From contig CAYJEY010000014.1 of NCBI GenBank assembly GCA_964369385.1, positions 1-56,037 on the forward strand: a stretch of 56,037 bases of DNA, given 5' to 3'. This document shows positions 52,316 to 56,037 of the stretch, in pieces. This DNA is from CALVGQ01 sp964369385 (GTDB lineage: Bacteria > Bacillota_I > Bacilli_A > Erysipelotrichales > Erysipelotrichaceae). Numbering within the stretch: position 1 is the stretch's first letter; every line of letters starts with the position of its first letter. Under the pieces are notes generated by a model. It was not told the origin of the DNA. It made no database searches and saw only the letters and a program-made list of their open reading frames with translations. A program made the position numbers and the translations under genes.

Positions 52316-53161
52316 ATGGAAAAAGTAAGTATTGTGATACAAAGTAATCATAACCAAGGAAGTATCTACAAATGTGTATTGAGTGCACTAACTCAAAGTT
52401 ACTCACATATTGAAATCATAATTGTGGATTGTAATTCAAATGATAAAACATCAATAGTTTTAAAACAATTAATCAAACGATATCCTGAGATTTTAATCAG
52501 AAAAACATCATCAGTTAATGATGCATATTCTTTAGGGTACCGTCTATCTAGTGGTACATACTTGATGTTTGTGGATGGGAATGATGAAATCCCCTATAAT
52601 GCTGTAGAGAAGCTTGTAGTAGCAGCAAAAACATACCAAGCAAAACTAGTGTGTGGGGGAAATAAGGTGAAATTTGAATACTTTAGTATCGAATCTAAAC
52701 AAAAGAAAACCCATAGTTTATCAAGTTTTCAAGCATTAAAGGAAGTTGTGCATGGACAAAAATTAGATGAAGCACTTCATAATAAATTATTTCATCAATC
52801 ATTATTTACCCAAAATATTCTGCAATCATGGTATGCTTATGGAAAGAATACGCCAGTCATTGAATTGATTATGCAAAGTGATCGTGTTGTGATTATTGCG
52901 GATATTGTCTATATCACAAATCATATAAATCACAAGAATAAGCAGAAAAAATATGCCGTCAACCTCGAAGTATTGGAGCATCAAAGTAGAGTAGTGATGA
53001 AAAATTATCCTAAATTGCAAAGAATCTATTTAAAAAAGTTGAGACGGGCATATTTTCAGGTGATGTTGACAAGACTAGATTCGCGAGAATTATCAAAGTA
53101 TGCACGAATGATGTGGATAAAATGTAGTCAACCATTTTACCATATGAAAATATACAAATAA
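52316..53161 (+). CDS. Family 2 glycosyltransferase, small
   Basis: 281-aa GT-A-fold transferase. The N-terminus VSIVIQSNHNQGSIYKCVLSAL, the IIIVDCNSNDKT strand and the metal site FVDGNDE match GT2 enzymes. There is no membrane segment. The C-terminal 100 residues are basic and do not resemble a known domain. GAGGTGA precedes ATG 52316. It is followed after 15 bases by the response regulator gene, so it is probably made with the two-component system, an uncommon pairing. The acceptor may be a wall or capsule glycan. Confidence 0.82.
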   Translation: MEKVSIVIQSNHNQGSIYKCVLSALTQSYSHIEIIIVDCNSNDKTSIVLKQLIKRYPEILIRKTSSVNDAYSLGYRLSSGTYLMFVDGNDEIPYNAVEKLVVAAKTYQAKLVCGGNKVKFEYFSIESKQKKTHSLSSFQALKEVVHGQKLDEALHNKLFHQSLFTQNILQSWYAYGKNTPVIELIMQSDRVVIIADIVYITNHINHKNKQKKYAVNLEVLEHQSRVVMKNYPKLQRIYLKKLRRAYFQVMLTRLDSRELSKYARMMWIKCSQPFYHMKIYK

Positions 53162-53176
53162 GAGGAGAGAATAAAC

Positions 53177-53881
53177 ATGAACCAATATACTGTATTGATT
53201 GTAGAAGATGAAATTGAAATCGCAAATGCGGTAGAGATATATTGTAAGAGTCAAGGATACAATGTACTCAAAGCACACAATGGAAGAGATGGTTTAGCAT
53301 TAATTGAAGAAAATGAAATTCATCTTGCAATTGTGGATATTATGATGCCGATTATGGATGGTATAAGCATGACAATGAAGGCACGTGAGAAATATGATTT
53401 CCCAATTTTATTTTTATCCGCGAAATCAGAAGATATTGATAAAATCACAGGACTAAATATTGGGGCGGATGATTACATCACAAAGCCATTTGTACCTATG
53501 GAGTTGCTTGCAAGGGTTGCATCACAACTTCGCCGATATTCTAAGTTTTTAGAAATTCGACAAGGTGAGCCACAGAAGATAAATGGATATACAATAGGGG
53601 GTCTTGAACTAAATTTAGACCGACGAGAAGTCAGTGTGGATGGAAACAAAATTAAAGTCACACCCATTGAGTTTAAGATTTTAGAGTTATTAATGAGTCA
53701 TCCAGGCATTGTGTTTTCAGCTGAACAAATTTATGAAACAGTGTGGAAAGAAGAAGCAATTAGTACTGAAACAGTAATGGTTCACATAAGAAATTTGAGA
53801 GAAAAAACAGAAATTGATACAAAAAATCCGCGTTATATCAAAGTGGTATGGGGTGTAGGATATAAAATTGATCAATCATAG
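53177..53881 (+). CDS. OmpR/PhoB-family response regulator
   Basis: 234-aa two-component regulator. The receiver domain has the acidic pair E10/D11, phosphoacceptor Asp54 in VDIMMP, and the Lys in FLSAKSED. The C-terminal winged helix (about 135-230) contains VTPIEFKILELLMSHPG and the VHIRNLREKTE recognition helix. AGAGGAGAG precedes the ATG. The kinase gene begins 8 bases after its stop, so the two form a pair. Targets are not visible; the glycosyltransferase upstream is a candidate. Confidence 0.93.
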   Translation: MNQYTVLIVEDEIEIANAVEIYCKSQGYNVLKAHNGRDGLALIEENEIHLAIVDIMMPIMDGISMTMKAREKYDFPILFLSAKSEDIDKITGLNIGADDYITKPFVPMELLARVASQLRRYSKFLEIRQGEPQKINGYTIGGLELNLDRREVSVDGNKIKVTPIEFKILELLMSHPGIVFSAEQIYETVWKEEAISTETVMVHIRNLREKTEIDTKNPRYIKVVWGVGYKIDQS

Positions 53882-53889
53882 GAGGAATT

Positions 53890-55971
53890 ATGATTAAAAA
53901 ATTAGTTGCAGGTGCGATCGCACTAGGTATTTTGTTTGGTGCAGTCACATCAACAGTGTTAAGTTATTCTAGCACTTTAACCTATTCGTATGACAATATC
54001 TCGATAGAAACAATTGCTCGCCTAGCTTATGAAGGAAACTTTATCATTCAAAGTAAAAATAATCAGAGTAGTTATTTGGAAGCAAATATTGTCCCGCCTA
54101 GTGGACTAACATGGGAAGATGTGGGAGTTGATGTAACATCAGATATCTATATCTATGATTACATTTATGATCCCAACTTTCATATGAGTGTATCTTACTT
54201 TGATGAGGCGACATTACAAGATTATACTTATGAAACTAATCCCGGTTTAGAAGAAGCAGAGTATGTCGATCAATTGCCAGAAGGATATAATTGGTATCTA
54301 GAATTAAATTTTGATGCTAATGGAAAACTAACTGTTGCAACTACGAGTGATTATTTAGCATTACAATTGAGTGGTGAATCATTAAGTCGTGTGTACAAAA
54401 ATGAAACGTGGGTATACAATGAGGCGGCTAATGAACTTGATGTGATTGCCGGAATTAGTCAAAGTGATATTGATGCAGTGCAACTTAAAAACATTTCTCT
54501 AAAGTTTGGAATACCTGACGAATTAGTAAGTGAAGGAATCACGTATAATGGAATAGCACGAATTGATCTAGAAAACTTGTTTGCTCATGCAGCAATTCTC
54601 AGCTGTCTTGTCTTCCTAAGTGGCCTCTTATTTCCAATTAGTATAGTCAAAGAGTGGGGCTGGTTTAAAGCGATATCAAAGATTAAGTTTGATATTCTAT
54701 TTGTGATAATTGTCGGTACAACATTGTTTGTAGCTACAATGTTGCCACAACTGATTTATGCAGTAGTATATAATTATGAAACAATCGACTCTTTTGTGGA
54801 ATTTGCGAAACTTGGGTTATGGGTAGTTGTGTATGGAACGATACTTATTGTTGCTTGGGGAATCCGCTTTATCTTCGATGTAGGATTTAAAGGTTATTTC
54901 ATGGATTACACAATTGCTGGTGCAATCGTTACAGCCATTAGAAAACTACTAAGTTTAGATTTAACTTCAAAAACAAATAAGAAGGCAGGGGCAATCTTAT
55001 TTGTGAACTTCGTGATAAGTTCACTCATATGCTTTATTTTCCCACTAGGTTCTTATGTAGATATGTCATTAGTAATCTTAGTTCTTGCCATATATAATGT
55101 TGTTGTCGGATATTATGTATTGAGATTCATAAATCGTATTGTAAATAACTATAATACTTTAGGTGAAGTAATTAAACGATTATCAAATGAAGATTTCAAT
55201 GTTGAGTTAAGTGATGATTTAGGTGTATTTGAATCGATGAAAGAGAATATTGAAGAGCTGCGCAATGGCTTTGCGACTGCTGTTCAAGAAGAAGTAAAAT
55301 CTCAAAAAATGAAATCAGAATTAATTACGAATGTTTCCCATGATTTAAAAACACCATTAACTTCGATTGTATCTTATTCAGAATTACTTAAGAATGAAGA
55401 AGATAATCAAAAACGGGAAGAGTATTTAGCGACAATTGAGCGCAATGCCCAACGATTAAAAAAATTAATTGAAGACTTATTCGAAGTATCAAAAGCCAAT
55501 AGTAAAAATATAACACTTGATTTAGTTCAAGTTGATGTTGTTTCACTAATGAAGCAAGCACTTACTGAAAATCAATCTTTATTAGAGGAGGCAAACTTGG
55601 AAGTTAAATTATCTCATGAAGATGAAAAAGTCATTCATTTACTTGATAGTTTCAAAACATACCGAATATTTGAGAACTTGATAGTAAATATATGCAAGTA
55701 CTCACAACCAAATACTCGTGTCTACATTAGTATTCAAGAAACACCTGAGCAAATTTTAGTCAGTTTTAAAAATATATCAGCCGTAGCGCTTGATATCGAT
55801 GTGAGTGAGATTACTGAGCGTTTTGTACGAGGGGATAAATCTCGTAATACTGAAGGATCAGGACTTGGATTAGCTATTGTACAGAGTTTCTGTGAACTTC
55901 AAAATGGTAAACTACAAATAGATGTAGATGCAGATTTATTTAAAGTAGTTATTCAGTTTAAGAAAGCATAA
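53890..55971 (+). CDS. Sensor histidine kinase with large extracytoplasmic domain
   Basis: 693-aa kinase. An N-terminal membrane segment (about 5-22) is followed by about 210 residues outside the cell, then five to six more membrane segments between about 233 and 415, a HAMP-like linker (about 415-465), and the catalytic core. The phosphoacceptor is His484 in NVSHDLKTPLTSIVSYSELL; the N-box region is FENLIVNICKYS and the G-box GSGLGLAIVQSF. The polytopic sensor resembles Bacillota kinases of envelope stress more than PhoR. It is paired with the response regulator just upstream. It ends 13 bases before a hairpin at the window edge. Confidence 0.9.
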   Translation: MIKKLVAGAIALGILFGAVTSTVLSYSSTLTYSYDNISIETIARLAYEGNFIIQSKNNQSSYLEANIVPPSGLTWEDVGVDVTSDIYIYDYIYDPNFHMSVSYFDEATLQDYTYETNPGLEEAEYVDQLPEGYNWYLELNFDANGKLTVATTSDYLALQLSGESLSRVYKNETWVYNEAANELDVIAGISQSDIDAVQLKNISLKFGIPDELVSEGITYNGIARIDLENLFAHAAILSCLVFLSGLLFPISIVKEWGWFKAISKIKFDILFVIIVGTTLFVATMLPQLIYAVVYNYETIDSFVEFAKLGLWVVVYGTILIVAWGIRFIFDVGFKGYFMDYTIAGAIVTAIRKLLSLDLTSKTNKKAGAILFVNFVISSLICFIFPLGSYVDMSLVILVLAIYNVVVGYYVLRFINRIVNNYNTLGEVIKRLSNEDFNVELSDDLGVFESMKENIEELRNGFATAVQEEVKSQKMKSELITNVSHDLKTPLTSIVSYSELLKNEEDNQKREEYLATIERNAQRLKKLIEDLFEVSKANSKNITLDLVQVDVVSLMKQALTENQSLLEEANLEVKLSHEDEKVIHLLDSFKTYRIFENLIVNICKYSQPNTRVYISIQETPEQILVSFKNISAVALDIDVSEITERFVRGDKSRNTEGSGLGLAIVQSFCELQNGKLQIDVDADLFKVVIQFKKA

Positions 55972-55984
55972 AAAAACTCCGAAA

Positions 55985-56037
55985 TGAAACGAACCCCAAA
56001 AGTTGGACACCCAATTTATAGGAGGTTCGTTTTTTTA
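55985..56037. mobile_element. Possible end of an IS3-family (IS150-like) element, cut by the window
   Basis: gaaccccaaaagttggacac, from 55991, resembles the inverted-repeat ends that I recall from IS150-group elements. It lies in a hairpin with 9-bp arms aaacgaacc (55987-55995) / ggttcgttt (56024-56032) followed by T residues, which would also end transcription of the kinase operon. No transposase is inside the window, so the hairpin could simply be a terminator. Confidence 0.4.

Noticed and set aside
1..56037. CRISPR array, prophage or restriction system
   Set aside because: No regularly spaced repeats, phage structural genes, Cas proteins or restriction motifs were found in any of the genes.

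Overview
The window is AT-rich, Gram-positive-type chromosomal DNA. The evidence is strong Shine-Dalgarno sites, GTG and TTG starts, TTGACA/TATAAT-like promoters, many short U-tract terminators, a glmS ribozyme, ComFA/ComFC, a UTRA-type GntR regulator and glycyl-radical anaerobic chemistry. An adenosylcobalamin-dependent ribonucleotide reductase, a glycyl radical enzyme and an MEP-pathway gene (ispD) point to an anaerobic Bacillota. The gene mix resembles Erysipelotrichia, but that placement is an inference from protein flavour and not a measured phylogeny. The sequence is a draft assembly with one 100-N gap.

Layout. 1-7.7 kb: end of tRNA-Glu, a Na/Pi cotransporter behind an apparent PhoP box, tRNA-Lys, a membrane diguanylate cyclase, an NfeD/stomatin pair, a small unknown protein, and a hydrolase plus MurF-like ligase operon. 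7.7-15.2 kb: an accessory-looking block made of a TetR regulator (split by the gap), a heterodimeric ABC exporter, a broken ATP-grasp gene, a membrane protein, a methyltransferase with a doubtful start, and a relative of L-2-amino-thiazoline-4-carboxylate hydrolase. 15.4-26.7 kb: ZIP transporter, HAD phosphatase, AI-2E-family permease, Ddl-type ligase, an Ntn asparaginase, cardiolipin synthase, DeoD, a SagB-type oxidoreductase, an M28 peptidase, an orphan type IV pilin and a YitT protein. 26.7-34.6 kb: B12-dependent RNR with its cobalamin adenosyltransferase, a ClpC-like ATPase whose second ATPase domain is eroded, IspD, an HI0933-type flavoprotein and a Ca/Na exchanger. 34.7-42.3 kb: comFA-comFC-csp, secA-prfB (with the programmed +1 frameshift), and the glmS ribozyme with glmS. 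42.4-47.2 kb: a GntR/UTRA regulator, a glycyl radical enzyme of the C-x-E (lyase/dehydratase) class, its activase and a HAD phosphatase. 47.2-52.2 kb: DUF1622, an SGNH hydrolase, then an ATP-grasp / esterase / esterase / methyltransferase run. 52.3-56.0 kb: a glycosyltransferase with a two-component system, then a hairpin resembling the end of an IS3-family element at the window edge.

The most promising leads are the 7.8-15.2 kb exporter/modification block, the glycyl-radical operon of unknown substrate with a candidate operator in its promoter, the ATP-grasp plus two esterases module, and the ClpC-like protein that has lost its D2 ATPase motifs and M-domain but keeps a motif resembling the ClpP-binding loop. 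No CRISPR array, prophage or recognisable defence locus was seen.
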